In this document: positions 28,028-35,923 of the stretch, piece by piece
Layout of the letters: each line of letters begins with the position of its first letter
Position numbering within the stretch: position 1 is the first letter of the stretch
Source: Lacinutrix sp.
GTDB taxonomy: Bacteria; Bacteroidota; Bacteroidia; Flavobacteriales; Flavobacteriaceae
Assembly: GCF_029238095.1 (NCBI RefSeq)
Contig: NZ_JAQWGS010000026.1
Coordinates: 124,001-188,000 of the forward strand
Direction of reading: 5' to 3'
Length of the DNA stretch: 64,000 bases
The notes under the pieces: model-generated
What the model was told of the DNA's origin: nothing
Seen by the model: the letters and a program-made list of their open reading frames with translations, nothing else
The model's database searches: none
Translations under genes and position numbers: made by a program

Positions 28028-28696
28028 TTATATTAAAGATTCTCCGTTTAAATTAGTGGTTAAAACATCGCTCATATAATCAAAATATGGTCTTATGCCT
28101 TTAAAAGCTTGGTCTATTTTTTCTAATATATCTTTATTTTGCACTTCCTCATCTGTAAATTTCTTAGTGAAAATAAATTGTTTGCGTCTTATTAAATCTA
28201 TAGCTTTATGCTCTTTATCAAATCCTTTAGGAGCTGTTTTTAATGCTTCACCTTCTAGTTCTCCCCAAACAGATTTAAATGTCTTATTATTGATAATGGC
28301 TCTAATTTCTTCATCATCCATTTCGAATTCTTTACGAATACGAAATAAATCTTCTTTTGAAGGATCCCAAAAACCAGTAGCCACAAAACTCTCGTTATTA
28401 GGTTGAATATGAAAATAGTAACCTCCTCTTAAGTGAGGTTTTACACGATGAAATGAGCCACTAAAGTGTGTTTTGTAGGGCTGTTTGTTTTTTGAAAAAC
28501 GAACGTCTCGATAAATTCTAAAGAGTTTTACTTTATCGGTTTTGTCGTGAATGTTTAGCTTTTGGTTTACTTTAGAGTAAAACATTTTAACTTCGCTTTC
28601 TAAAGTTTTAAACTCTAACTTATTGCTATTAAACCAATCTCTATTATTATTTTTCTCTAATTTTTTTAAAAAATTAAAGACGTCTTTTGAAACCAT
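28028..28696 (-). CDS. DUF2461 (TIGR02453) family protein
   Basis: 222 residues. The signatures are the opening FNFLKKLEKNNNRDWFNSNK, then KVKLFRIYRDVRFSKNKQPYKTHFSG, then GGYYFHIQPNNESFVATGFW. These identify the family; its function is unknown. It directly precedes the M16 peptidase gene in a probable two-gene operon. Confidence 0.9.
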   Translation of the reverse strand: MVSKDVFNFLKKLEKNNNRDWFNSNKLEFKTLESEVKMFYSKVNQKLNIHDKTDKVKLFRIYRDVRFSKNKQPYKTHFSGSFHRVKPHLRGGYYFHIQPNNESFVATGFWDPSKEDLFRIRKEFEMDDEEIRAIINNKTFKSVWGELEGEALKTAPKGFDKEHKAIDLIRRKQFIFTKKFTDEEVQNKDILEKIDQAFKGIRPYFDYMSDVLTTNLNGESLI

Positions 28697-28730
28697 AAAC
28701 CATTTTTAAAAATGAATTTAAAGTTACAAA

Positions 28731-28767
28731 AAAAGTCTCAGTTGCTAAATTAGCTACTGAGACTTTT
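28731..28767 (-). terminator. Strong terminator after the small acidic lipoprotein
   Basis: AAAAGTCTCAGT pairs with ACTGAGACTTTT; a further five-base match (GCTAA/TTAGC) lies inside, past one T-T mismatch. T runs on the minus strand fit termination of the gene at 28790. Confidence 0.85.
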
Positions 28768-28789
28768 AAATTTAATAATTATAAATTTA

Positions 28790-28978
28790 TTATTCTTCTA
28801 CTTCTTCTACATCTTCAATAACGTCTTGAACATCTTCTGAAGCTGCTTCAACCTCTTCACCTACTTCTTCAATTGTTTCTTCAATAGTTTCTGCTGGAGT
28901 TTCTTTTTCTTCTCTACAACCTACAAAGACTAAAGAAAGACATAATAATAAAGTTAAAGTATATGCTGATTTTTTCAT
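28790..28978 (-). CDS. Small glutamate-rich lipoprotein
   Basis: 62 residues. The lipoprotein signal ends at C21 (CLSLVFVGC). The mature part is almost wholly acidic (IEETIEEVGEEVEAASEDVQ...), probably a single helix with about 40% Glu/Asp. It is likely a membrane-anchored surface or periplasmic protein of unknown function. It has its own terminator. Confidence 0.75.
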   Translation of the reverse strand: MKKSAYTLTLLLCLSLVFVGCREEKETPAETIEETIEEVGEEVEAASEDVQDVIEDVEEVEE

Positions 28979-29182
28979 TTTTACTGTTTTTTAATTGTTG
29001 TTAATACATTTGATATTTCGCCGCAAATGTAATTTTTATTTTAATACAAATTACATTTATTATTAGTTTTTAAATAAAATAATTACAGCGTTTATTAATA
29101 GATAAATAACTGCTTGTTAGTAACTTAAATTAGATTAATTTATGTTAAGACATCCAAGTAGTTGATAAAATAATTAACAGCT

Positions 29183-29959
29183 TTATTCAAACTGAAGACT
29201 CTTAAGTATTAATCCCGAAGCAGGTGCAATGTATTCCATTTTAATAGTATTTTCAGGCTCTAAAGACTTTTCGATATCATTTAAAGTAAGCTTTCCTTTT
29301 CCTAAATCTATTAAAGTACCCATCATTAATCTAATTTGATTTCTCATAAATCCTTTACCACGAACTCTTAACAAATAGCTTTTTTTAGGAAAGAAATTTG
29401 CAGAATATATTGTGTTTTCAATTATCTCACAGGTTAAAATTTCGCGATTATAAATTCCATTATCAGATGGTTTGTAGCAATAGGTTTTTAAGTAATGTTC
29501 ACCTTGAAATAGTTTGGCTCCCTTTTTCATGATTTCAATATCTAAGTCCTCTAAAATAGTAGTTAATATAGGTGCACAAAACGGATGAAACTTATCTCCA
29601 AAAGCAAACAAATACAAATATTCTTTAACTTTAGAGTTATTAATGATATTAAATTTAGCATCTACCTCTTTTATGGCTAATGCTCTAATATCTTGTGGTA
29701 AGTTGGTGTTGAAAAGCTTTAAAAAGGCTACCTTATCTTCTATAGGTTCATATAAAAACAACTCTATGGCTGCTTCTTCGGCAGATACCATTGCGTCTGT
29801 TCTACCAGATGCTAGGCTCTTAAAGCGTTGGCCTTCAAGTATAAAATTTAATGTTCTATCTACCATTAGATGCAAAGTTTTTACATCTGGCTGCTTTTGC
29901 CAACCGTGAAAACGATAGCCTAGATATTGTATAGTTATTAGATAATAAAATTTCTTCAA
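29183..29959 (-). CDS. truA: tRNA pseudouridine synthase A family
   Basis: 258 residues, TruA-like. The N-terminus KFYYLITIQYLGYRFHGWQKQP, the catalytic SGRTDAMVSA segment (Asp in RTD, near residue 54) and LLRVRGKGFMRNQIRLMMGTLIDLGKGKL are present. TruA modifies positions 38-40 of several tRNAs. The usual catalytic loop is GRTDAGVHA; here it is DAMVSA, and some flavobacteria carry more than one TruA-like gene, so this may be a paralogue. The Asp is kept. Confidence 0.8.
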   Translation of the reverse strand: MKKFYYLITIQYLGYRFHGWQKQPDVKTLHLMVDRTLNFILEGQRFKSLASGRTDAMVSAEEAAIELFLYEPIEDKVAFLKLFNTNLPQDIRALAIKEVDAKFNIINNSKVKEYLYLFAFGDKFHPFCAPILTTILEDLDIEIMKKGAKLFQGEHYLKTYCYKPSDNGIYNREILTCEIIENTIYSANFFPKKSYLLRVRGKGFMRNQIRLMMGTLIDLGKGKLTLNDIEKSLEPENTIKMEYIAPASGLILKSLQFE

Positions 29960-30057
29960 AAGTGTGCTAATTTATAAACTCGAAAATAACCTATAACTAG
30001 CGTTAAACAAAATTTTTATATATTGTATTATTATTAACTAACTAAATATAAAATATT

Positions 30058-30477
30058 ATGACAGTAAATTCAACACAAAAACCGCCAATTTGGTTTTGGA
30101 TAGTAGCCATTATTGGCTTAATTTGGAATGGCATGGGAGTTAATGCTTATTTACAACAAGCTTACAATACAGAAAGTTTTAGAAACATGTATACTCAAGA
30201 ACAATTAGATATTGCAGCCAATACTCCTTCTTGGGTTACTGCAGCATTTGCTATAGCTGTTTTTGCTGGCTTCTTAGGTTTTGTATTTATTCTTCTAAGA
30301 AAAAAAATAGGCTATTCTTTATTGCTTTTGTCGCTTTTAGCAGTCATTGTTCAAATGAGTTACATTTTAATGAATGGATACGCTAGCAATATTGGGATGA
30401 CAATAATGATTATTGCATTTGCTATCTTATTTGTTATTTTAGGAAGACTATTTAAAACTAAAGGCTGGATTTCTTAA
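30058..30477 (+). CDS. Small four-TM membrane protein
   Basis: 139 residues with four predicted membrane segments (IWFWIVAIIGLIWNGMGVNAYL; WVTAAFAIAVFAGFLGFVFILL; IGYSLLLLSLLAVIVQMSYILM; IGMTIMIIAFAILFVILGRL). I recall similar flavobacterial proteins described as sugar-transporter-like, but I see no transporter motif. Function is unknown. It is divergent from truA and followed by a terminator. Confidence 0.7.
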   Translation: MTVNSTQKPPIWFWIVAIIGLIWNGMGVNAYLQQAYNTESFRNMYTQEQLDIAANTPSWVTAAFAIAVFAGFLGFVFILLRKKIGYSLLLLSLLAVIVQMSYILMNGYASNIGMTIMIIAFAILFVILGRLFKTKGWIS

Positions 30478-30500
30478 CTAGCAATTAAAAAGAACACACA

Positions 30501-30540
30501 AAAGCATTAGTTCTAAAATTTTAGAGCTGATGCTTTTTTT
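30501..30540 (+). terminator. Intrinsic terminator
   Basis: AAAGCATTAGTTCTAAAA pairs with the following TTTTAGAGCTGATGCTTT with two wobble or mismatch positions; eight T residues follow. It ends the four-TM gene. Confidence 0.85.
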
Positions 30541-30570
30541 ATTAAATTCGTTAATAGAAAAAGCATTCTA

Positions 30571-30897
30571 TTGAAAACAAAATACCCATTCGATCCTGAA
30601 ATTAAACACCATTTAATTATTGCTTTAGGTGTTGCCTTTTGGGTTTTTGCTTTTTTATTTTTTACAGAACCTTTGGATGTTTCAGAATTAAACCATTCTG
30701 AAAAGCTGACCTATCTTCCACTCTATGCTTTAGTTGGTGCTTTTTCATATTGTAGCTTTATTCCTTTACAATATTATTTACTTAAAAAGAGTAAGCAAAA
30801 TTGGAAGTTAAAACACGAATTGGTTTTTATAATTACGCTTTCTCACAAATACCGTCTGCTAAACCAATATTTGGTGCAATTTCAACAGAGCCATTAA
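30571..30897 (+). pseudogene. 5' part of a membrane (probably LytTR-type) protein, truncated at the hisG junction
   Basis: Begins at a TTG (MKTKYPFDPEIKHHLIIALG). Two membrane segments are readable (LIIALGVAFWVFAFLFF; YLPLYALVGAFSYCSFIPL), then a polar loop (KHELVFIITLS). After about 30840 the frame runs through the antisense of hisG and stops at 30897, so its own 3' end is missing. In flavobacteria this kind of N-terminus is followed by two more membrane segments and a LytTR DNA-binding domain; that identification is from memory and uncertain. The remnant is convergent with the hisG remnant, and both end at the same place. Confidence 0.65.
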
Positions 30898-31311
30898 TAA
30901 TATGAAGGTTCGCTTTTATACCATTTTTATCTAAAAACTGATTAACAGTGTTTGGATATGAAGTTGCTATTCTTTTACCTGCTAAATCTTTTAAGCTTTT
31001 TGCTTTAGAGTTTTTAGGTACAGCTATAGATACCTTACATTTAGAAAAACCTAAACGTTCTACTATTGGCAAATCTGTACCTTTTTCTATTAATACATTC
31101 TCGCCAATAATAGCAATGTCTATACACCATCTCTTAAATATTGAGGGATATCTCCATTCCTTAAATAAAAAACTTCTAAAGGAAAGTTTGCTGCTACTGC
31201 TTTTAATTGATCTTTACCATTGTCTATAGAAATTCCTATATCTTTTAGAAGCTTCATTGAGTCTTCATTAAGTCTTCCTGATTTCTGAACCGCAATTTTA
31301 AGTTTACTCAT
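30833..31311 (-). pseudogene. hisG: hisG remnant: frameshifted and 3'-truncated ATP phosphoribosyltransferase
   Basis: The start is the ATG at 31311 (MSKLKIAVQKSGRLNEDS). Sixty-three residues of normal HisG follow (EVFYLRNGDIPQYLRDGV). The frame then breaks at about 31121-31125: GTA-TAG-AC in place of the expected GTA-GTA-GAC, one base short. The next frame continues as DIAIIGENVLIEKGTDLP, VERLGFSKCKVSIAVP, NGSVEIAPNIGLADGIC, and breaks off near 30840 at about 55% of normal length. HisG makes phosphoribosyl-ATP, the first step of histidine synthesis. Both lesions rule out a working enzyme. The promoter, leader peptide and attenuator upstream are intact. No other his gene is present in the window. 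Confidence 0.9.
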
Positions 31312-31379
31312 TTTATTTTTTAGTTTTTGTTTGTTAGAGTAAATCTTTATTCGGATAAACTCCCTTGGTTGTTGGGAAT

Positions 31380-31412
31380 AAAAAAATCCGCTTGATTTAC
31401 TCAAACGGATTT
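31380..31412 (-). terminator. Attenuator terminator of the histidine operon leader
   Basis: On the minus strand AAATCCGTTTGA pairs with TCAAGCGGATTT (12 bp, one G-U, 5-base loop) and runs into seven T residues. It lies between the His-rich leader peptide and hisG, the position of a leader attenuator. A competing 9-bp pairing is possible between ACTCGAGCG in the leader (31456-31448) and CGTTTGAGT (31407-31399) in the hairpin's 5' arm, which would act as antiterminator when a ribosome stalls at the His codons. Confidence 0.85.
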
Positions 31413-31438
31413 AATATATGTTGGTTTTATTCAATACA

Positions 31439-31495
31439 TTATCGCTTCGCTCGAGTGCAAGTATGATAATGATGATGTATTTGAATAAAGTTCAT
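31439..31495 (-). CDS. Histidine operon leader peptide (His-rich)
   Basis: An 18-codon reading frame, MNFIQIHHHYHTCTRAKR, begins at the ATG at 31495-31493 and ends at TAA 31441-31439. It has four His in five consecutive codons, followed 27 bases later by the attenuator hairpin and 128 bases later by the hisG start. This matches the logic of the enterobacterial his leader, where ribosome stalling at His codons during His-tRNA shortage blocks terminator formation. It is intact although the operon it would control is destroyed. Too short for gene finders. Confidence 0.85.
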   Translation of the reverse strand: MNFIQIHHHYHTCTRAKR

Positions 31496-31512
31496 TTTCT
31501 TTTTGTTATATA

Positions 31513-31544
31513 CAAATATTCATAAAAAAATCAATAACACCAAA
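31513..31544 (-). promoter_or_regulatory. Predicted promoter of the his leader
   Basis: On the minus strand TTTG (31544-31541), a 20-base spacer, then AATATTTG (31520-31513), close to the Bacteroidota TTTG-N19-TAnnTTTG consensus with one mismatch. The leader ATG is 17 bases after it, so the transcript would start just before the leader. Confidence 0.6.
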
Positions 31545-31589
31545 TCCAATTAGATGTAAATTAAAAACTTTATGATTTTATTAGCAAAT

Positions 31590-32405
31590 TTATTGATTTC
31601 CTAAAATAATTGGCATTCCGCTATCACCAGAACCTATAACAATAACCTTACTATTTTGTGATTCTGAGAGTTTAACAGTTGCTTCAATACCTTTATCTTG
31701 AAGTATTTTATCTGTTAACGACGCACTTAAAATACGGTTTGCGTCAGCCTTTCCTTGTGCTTCGATAATTACTTTTTCTGCTTCTTTGGCTGCAGTTACA
31801 AGTCTAAATTCGTATTCTAAAGACTCTTGTTCTTGTTTTAGTTTACGTTCTATCGCTTCTTTAATGGTAGGTGGTAACGTTACGTCTCTAACTAAAACTT
31901 CATTTAATTGTATGTATTGATTTCCTACAAGTTTCTTTGTTTCTTCAAAAATTTCTTGTTGTATTGCGTCACGCTTACTTGAGTAGAGTTGTTCTGGAGT
32001 GTATCTACCTACAACGCTTCTCGCGGCAGAACGAACAGCTGGAAGCAAAACACGTCCAATATATTCTTTACTTTTTTCTTGATGCAACTTTCCTAAATTC
32101 TTAAAGTCTGGCTGAAACCAAATTGAAGCATCTAATTTAATATCTAATCCATTAGATGACAAAGCACTCATTTTTTCAAAAACCTCTTGTTGACGCACTT
32201 CATAAATATAAACCTTGTTCCATGGTGCTACAATATGAAAACCTTCTCCCATTGGTGGCTTATCTGTTACAACACCTTTTCCAAAAGTTTCAAAAAGCAC
32301 TCCTGCTTCACCAGAATCTATAGTTACAGCAGATTTTGCAACAACAATAACTAGTATTATTATTCCTATTAATATTGGTAATCCAATTTTTGGTAATTTT
32401 TCCAT
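31590..32405 (-). CDS. Prohibitin/SPFH-domain membrane protein
   Basis: 271 residues. One N-terminal membrane segment (GLPILIGIIILVIVVAKSAV) is followed by an SPFH (band 7) domain: GEAGVLFETFGKGVV, EVRQQEVFEKMSALSSNGLDIKLDASIWFQ, RSAARSVVGRYTPEQLYSSKRD. A coiled-coil helix (EAIERKLKQEQESLEYEFRL) and a short tail end it. Prohibitin-like proteins form ring-shaped membrane scaffolds and often control proteases. It is the last gene of a probable minus-strand operon (fabG, small secreted protein, VWA protein, this gene). Confidence 0.9.
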   Translation of the reverse strand: MEKLPKIGLPILIGIIILVIVVAKSAVTIDSGEAGVLFETFGKGVVTDKPPMGEGFHIVAPWNKVYIYEVRQQEVFEKMSALSSNGLDIKLDASIWFQPDFKNLGKLHQEKSKEYIGRVLLPAVRSAARSVVGRYTPEQLYSSKRDAIQQEIFEETKKLVGNQYIQLNEVLVRDVTLPPTIKEAIERKLKQEQESLEYEFRLVTAAKEAEKVIIEAQGKADANRILSASLTDKILQDKGIEATVKLSESQNSKVIVIGSGDSGMPIILGNQ

Positions 32406-32422
32406 TTCTTTTTTATTTTTAA

Positions 32423-34456
32423 TTATATTAATCCGTTATATTTTCTCATAAACCATTCTATTGCAAGTGTTAACGCTATTAGAACTAAAAGGTATTTCCA
32501 ATCGATTAAAGGTACACTATTTTTACTGCTTTTTTGTATAGGTTTGTATCTTTCATCTTTTGCTAAATAATCTATTAGCGTTTTGTAATTACTTACAAAA
32601 TAACTATTACCATTACTTTGGCTAGCCAGTGTATTTAATTTTGAAACGTCTGCGTTTAAAAATTGCTGCTCCACATTATATTCTAAAATTTTAAAACTTC
32701 CAGACTTAGAAATAGTCTCGCTAGTCGCTTTTACTGTAAAAGTATAATCTGAAGCTGGCAAAGTGCTTAAGTTTACTTGATAATTATTATTTTTTAAGAT
32801 AAAAGGAATGGTTTGCGAGGTTTTATTAACTTTATCTGTAACAATAATGTTTAAACTCTCATTAGCATCAAACTCATAGTTTTTATTAAAAAACTGAGCA
32901 GACATAACAATAGTACTGCTTCCTAAGTAAAACGATTCGTAATCTAAATTCAATCTATTTTTACGCTTATTAGAAGCGAGATACTGTATCAATTTTCCTG
33001 TAAAATCATCGAAAGAATTAAAACTTTCATTGTTTACAAAACTCTGTGCTCTCCATTTCCAAATATTTTCGCCAAATAAAACGGCTTCTCGTCTTCCATT
33101 AATTTCAAATGTAGCTAGAAGCGGTTCTTCTGTACTAATAGAACCAACTGTTTTGTATAAAACAGTCTCAAAAGGTACTGAAAAATTAGGTTCACCAAAA
33201 TTAGCAAACACTGGCGGAAAGGATTCAAAATCTAAATCTTCAATAATAAAAGCACTGTAATTTAAATTTAATTTAGGCTGATAATCTTCAGTTTGGGAAG
33301 TAATATCCTGTTGGTAATTTTCGCTAACAGTATTTAAAAATTTAAAATCTGTTTTTGGTCCAGCAATTACAAATTTATTTTTGTTTTGAAGCTTTAAAGC
33401 TTCAAACAGATTTTTAAATGTATTGTTTGGTTGATACACAATAACTAATTGCAAATCATTAAGTTGACTAATCGCTTCTTGTGGCTTTAAGAACACCACC
33501 TTACGCTGCTCGTTAGTTTCTATGCTTTTTTTAAGCATGCCTAAATCTGGATGTAAAACAGAAGTTACTATACCTACTTTTGTTTTTTGGTCTATAACTT
33601 CTACTGCAAAATTTTTACTGTTGTTTGCTTTGTTTTTTTCATCTGTAATTGGCAATATAGCTGCTCTATAGCTTTTAACGCCTACGCTATTTGCTGGTAA
33701 AGTGAAGTTTAAAATTATAGAATTATCATCTTGAGAAAAATTAAGATTTTTAGAATAAACAGTATTATTTCCAGAAGTTACTACAAATTTAGTATTTACG
33801 TTTTGATCTCCTGTATACAATAGAATAGCTTCTGCTGGAAACTTATTTTTGAAAAATGCAAACTTGTTTACATTAAGTTGTTTTAACTGTAAATCTTGAT
33901 ACTGTGCAGTATCACCAATAATAACAGGATAAATGGGTTGCTTGTATTTTTTAGCCGCATATTCGTAATCATTACCATAAGTTTGGTTTCCGTCTGTTAT
34001 AATAATAGTTGGAGCTACCGTTTTTTTATACACTTGGTTTAAAGCCTTAAAAGCTTTGTCTATATTGGTTTGTTGCTCTTTAAAAGACAAAGAGTCTAAA
34101 ACATTAAGTGTCGCTCCAAAAGAAAAAACGTCTATGTTAAACTTGTCTTTTAAAGTCTTGTTATTTCTAATATTATCTACTATTGTTGATACATTTTCTA
34201 CCTGATTTAAATGCTTTATTGAATTAGAATTATCTATCGCTAAGACAAGGTTAGGCTTTTCGTTAAAAATGGTTATTTGTTGGAATTTTGGGTTGATTAT
34301 TAATAATAAGACTCCAAAAATGCTTAAAAAACGTAAAAAGGCAAAAAGCGCATTCTTTTTTGATGCGCCTTTTGCTTTATATTTATATTGAAATAGCGCT
34401 AATAAAAGCGCGACTATTCCTGCAAGTAATATGTATAGAATTTTTTGTGTTGTCAA
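32423..34456 (-). CDS. Membrane-anchored VWA-domain protein
   Basis: 677 residues, starting at a TTG (34456) that directly abuts the upstream gene's stop, which suggests translational coupling; no ATG lies near. Two N-terminal membrane segments (ILYILLAGIVALLLALFQY; NALFAFLRFLSIFGVLLLII) are followed by a VWA domain with MIDAS-like DNSNS in VLAIDNSNSIKH and later TIIITDGNQTYG. A long beta-rich region and a C-terminal membrane segment (YLLVLIALTLAIEWFM) complete it. The layout is like BatA/BatB-type or glutamine-amidotransferase-like envelope proteins. Partners are unknown. Confidence 0.8.
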   Translation of the reverse strand: MTTQKILYILLAGIVALLLALFQYKYKAKGASKKNALFAFLRFLSIFGVLLLIINPKFQQITIFNEKPNLVLAIDNSNSIKHLNQVENVSTIVDNIRNNKTLKDKFNIDVFSFGATLNVLDSLSFKEQQTNIDKAFKALNQVYKKTVAPTIIITDGNQTYGNDYEYAAKKYKQPIYPVIIGDTAQYQDLQLKQLNVNKFAFFKNKFPAEAILLYTGDQNVNTKFVVTSGNNTVYSKNLNFSQDDNSIILNFTLPANSVGVKSYRAAILPITDEKNKANNSKNFAVEVIDQKTKVGIVTSVLHPDLGMLKKSIETNEQRKVVFLKPQEAISQLNDLQLVIVYQPNNTFKNLFEALKLQNKNKFVIAGPKTDFKFLNTVSENYQQDITSQTEDYQPKLNLNYSAFIIEDLDFESFPPVFANFGEPNFSVPFETVLYKTVGSISTEEPLLATFEINGRREAVLFGENIWKWRAQSFVNNESFNSFDDFTGKLIQYLASNKRKNRLNLDYESFYLGSSTIVMSAQFFNKNYEFDANESLNIIVTDKVNKTSQTIPFILKNNNYQVNLSTLPASDYTFTVKATSETISKSGSFKILEYNVEQQFLNADVSKLNTLASQSNGNSYFVSNYKTLIDYLAKDERYKPIQKSSKNSVPLIDWKYLLVLIALTLAIEWFMRKYNGLI

Positions 34457-34996
34457 TTATTCTTTTACTTTTAAAATATTGAATGCATCCATAAAACGTT
34501 TAATACCTGGATTATTATCATTATCTGTAAGACAAATAACTTGAGTTATATACATGATGTTTTCTACTAAGTATGCATTAATATAAATAAATCCACCTGC
34601 TATTTTTATTTTAATGCTTCTGCCAGGATAACCATTTAATTTTATTTTATCATCAAAAACTAATTCACCTTAAACATTATTTACAGCTCCATTTACAGCT
34701 CCATCTAATACATTGGTATTATATTCATCATCTGCATCTTCAAATTGGTCTTTGGGATAATCTGATCTAATTAAGGAATATACTGCGTTATCATCGCCAG
34801 ATGTTGGCGCATGCATAATCATGTGCATTTTAAGTGTTCCAACAGCAGTTTCTAAGTCTTGCACTGTTCTTTTTGGTTCTTTTGGATATTCAGAAATAAA
34901 AGCTAAATCTTCAGATTTATAATCGATCCAGTCTTGCGCATTTACATACGCTGTAGTCGCTATAAAAAGCGTAAAAACATAAATTAATTTTTTCAT
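34457..34996 (-). pseudogene. Small exported protein interrupted by one in-frame stop codon
   Basis: The full frame from ATG 34996 to TAA 34457 is 179 codons plus stop, with a single internal TAA at 34672-34670 (codon 109). Before it: signal peptide MKKLIYVFTLFIATTAYVNA, then DWIDYKSEDLAFISEYPKEP. After it: GELVFDDKIKLNGYPGRSI, then FIYINAYLVENIMYITQVI, ending NILKVKE. The sequence after the stop keeps normal codon use and protein character, so one substitution (Lys AAA to TAA) explains it. It may be a recent nonsense mutation or a sequencing error. Function is unknown. It is between fabG and the VWA gene in the same operon. Confidence 0.8.
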
Positions 34997-35027
34997 GAGT
35001 GGTTATTTATTAAGATTAATAATTGTA

Positions 35028-35774
35028 CTAGGTTAGCATGCCACCATCTACATTTAAGGTCTGTCCTGTAATGTAAGCAGACATGTCGCTTGCTAAAAAC
35101 ACGCAAACATTTGCAATGTCTTCTGGAGTTCCACCTCGTTTTAATGGTATTGCATTACGCCAAGATTTAACGGTGTCCTCGTCTAGCTTTGCAGTCATTT
35201 CGGTTTCTATAAAACCTGGAGCAATAACATTACTTCTTATGTTTCTTGAACCTAATTCTAAGGCAACAGATTTTGAAAAACCAATAATGCCTGCTTTAGA
35301 AGCTGCATAGTTTGTTTGTCCTGCATTTCCCTTAACACCAACTACAGAACTCATATTAATAATAGAGCCTTTACGCTGCTTTAGCATTGTGCGTTGCACT
35401 GCTTTTGTCATATTAAAAACAGATTTTAAGTTAACTTCTATTACTTTATCAAAGTCTTCTTCTCCCATACGCATTAGCAAATTGTCTTTTGTTATGCCTG
35501 CATTATTTATTAAAATATCTATACTACCAAATTCTAATAGAACATCTTCTGCTAGTTTTTGAGATTCGTTAAAATCTGCCGCATTACTCTTATACCCTTT
35601 AGCTTTAACACCTAAGGCTATTAATTCTTTTTCTAATGCGGTTGCTGCTTCTACAGATGCACTGTATGTGAATGCAACGTTTGCGCCATGTTGTGCAAAA
35701 ACCTCTGCAATACCTTTTCCAATACCACGACTTGCTCCTGTTATTATAGCTGTTTTACCTTCTAAAAGTTTCAT
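35028..35774 (-). CDS. fabG: 3-oxoacyl-[acyl-carrier-protein] reductase
   Basis: 248 residues, a classical SDR: TGASRGIG at 12-19, NNAG at 90-93, catalytic S143, Y156 and K160 (SSVVG...TNYAASK), and the C-terminal VFLASDMSAYITGQTLNVDGG. This arrangement and length are those of FabG, which reduces 3-oxoacyl-ACP with NADPH in fatty acid elongation. It begins the minus-strand group that continues into the small exported protein, VWA and SPFH genes. Confidence 0.95.
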   Translation of the reverse strand: MKLLEGKTAIITGASRGIGKGIAEVFAQHGANVAFTYSASVEAATALEKELIALGVKAKGYKSNAADFNESQKLAEDVLLEFGSIDILINNAGITKDNLLMRMGEEDFDKVIEVNLKSVFNMTKAVQRTMLKQRKGSIINMSSVVGVKGNAGQTNYAASKAGIIGFSKSVALELGSRNIRSNVIAPGFIETEMTAKLDEDTVKSWRNAIPLKRGGTPEDIANVCVFLASDMSAYITGQTLNVDGGMLT

Positions 35775-35865
35775 ATAAAAAATTGGTTAATTGAGTTTCC
35801 GATTGTTTCGGAAGATTTGTATTTATTAAATCAAATATAAGAATTTCAATGGTGTTCAGAATAAA

Positions 35866-35899
35866 AAAACCTCACAAATACAATAATTTGTGAGGTTTT
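35866..35899 (-). terminator. Terminator downstream of sucD
   Basis: AAAACCTCACAAAT pairs with ATTTGTGAGGTTTT in a perfect 14-bp stem with a 6-base loop and A/T flanks. It separates sucD from fabG. Confidence 0.88.
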
Positions 35900-35923
35900 A
35901 ATATTAATTTGTTTAAAGTTCTT

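Noticed and set aside
31120-31404. Apparent protein start at 31404 for the hisG fragment (MSKSSGFFYSQQPREF...)
   Set aside because: That start lies inside the attenuator hairpin. The HisG-type start is the ATG at 31311.
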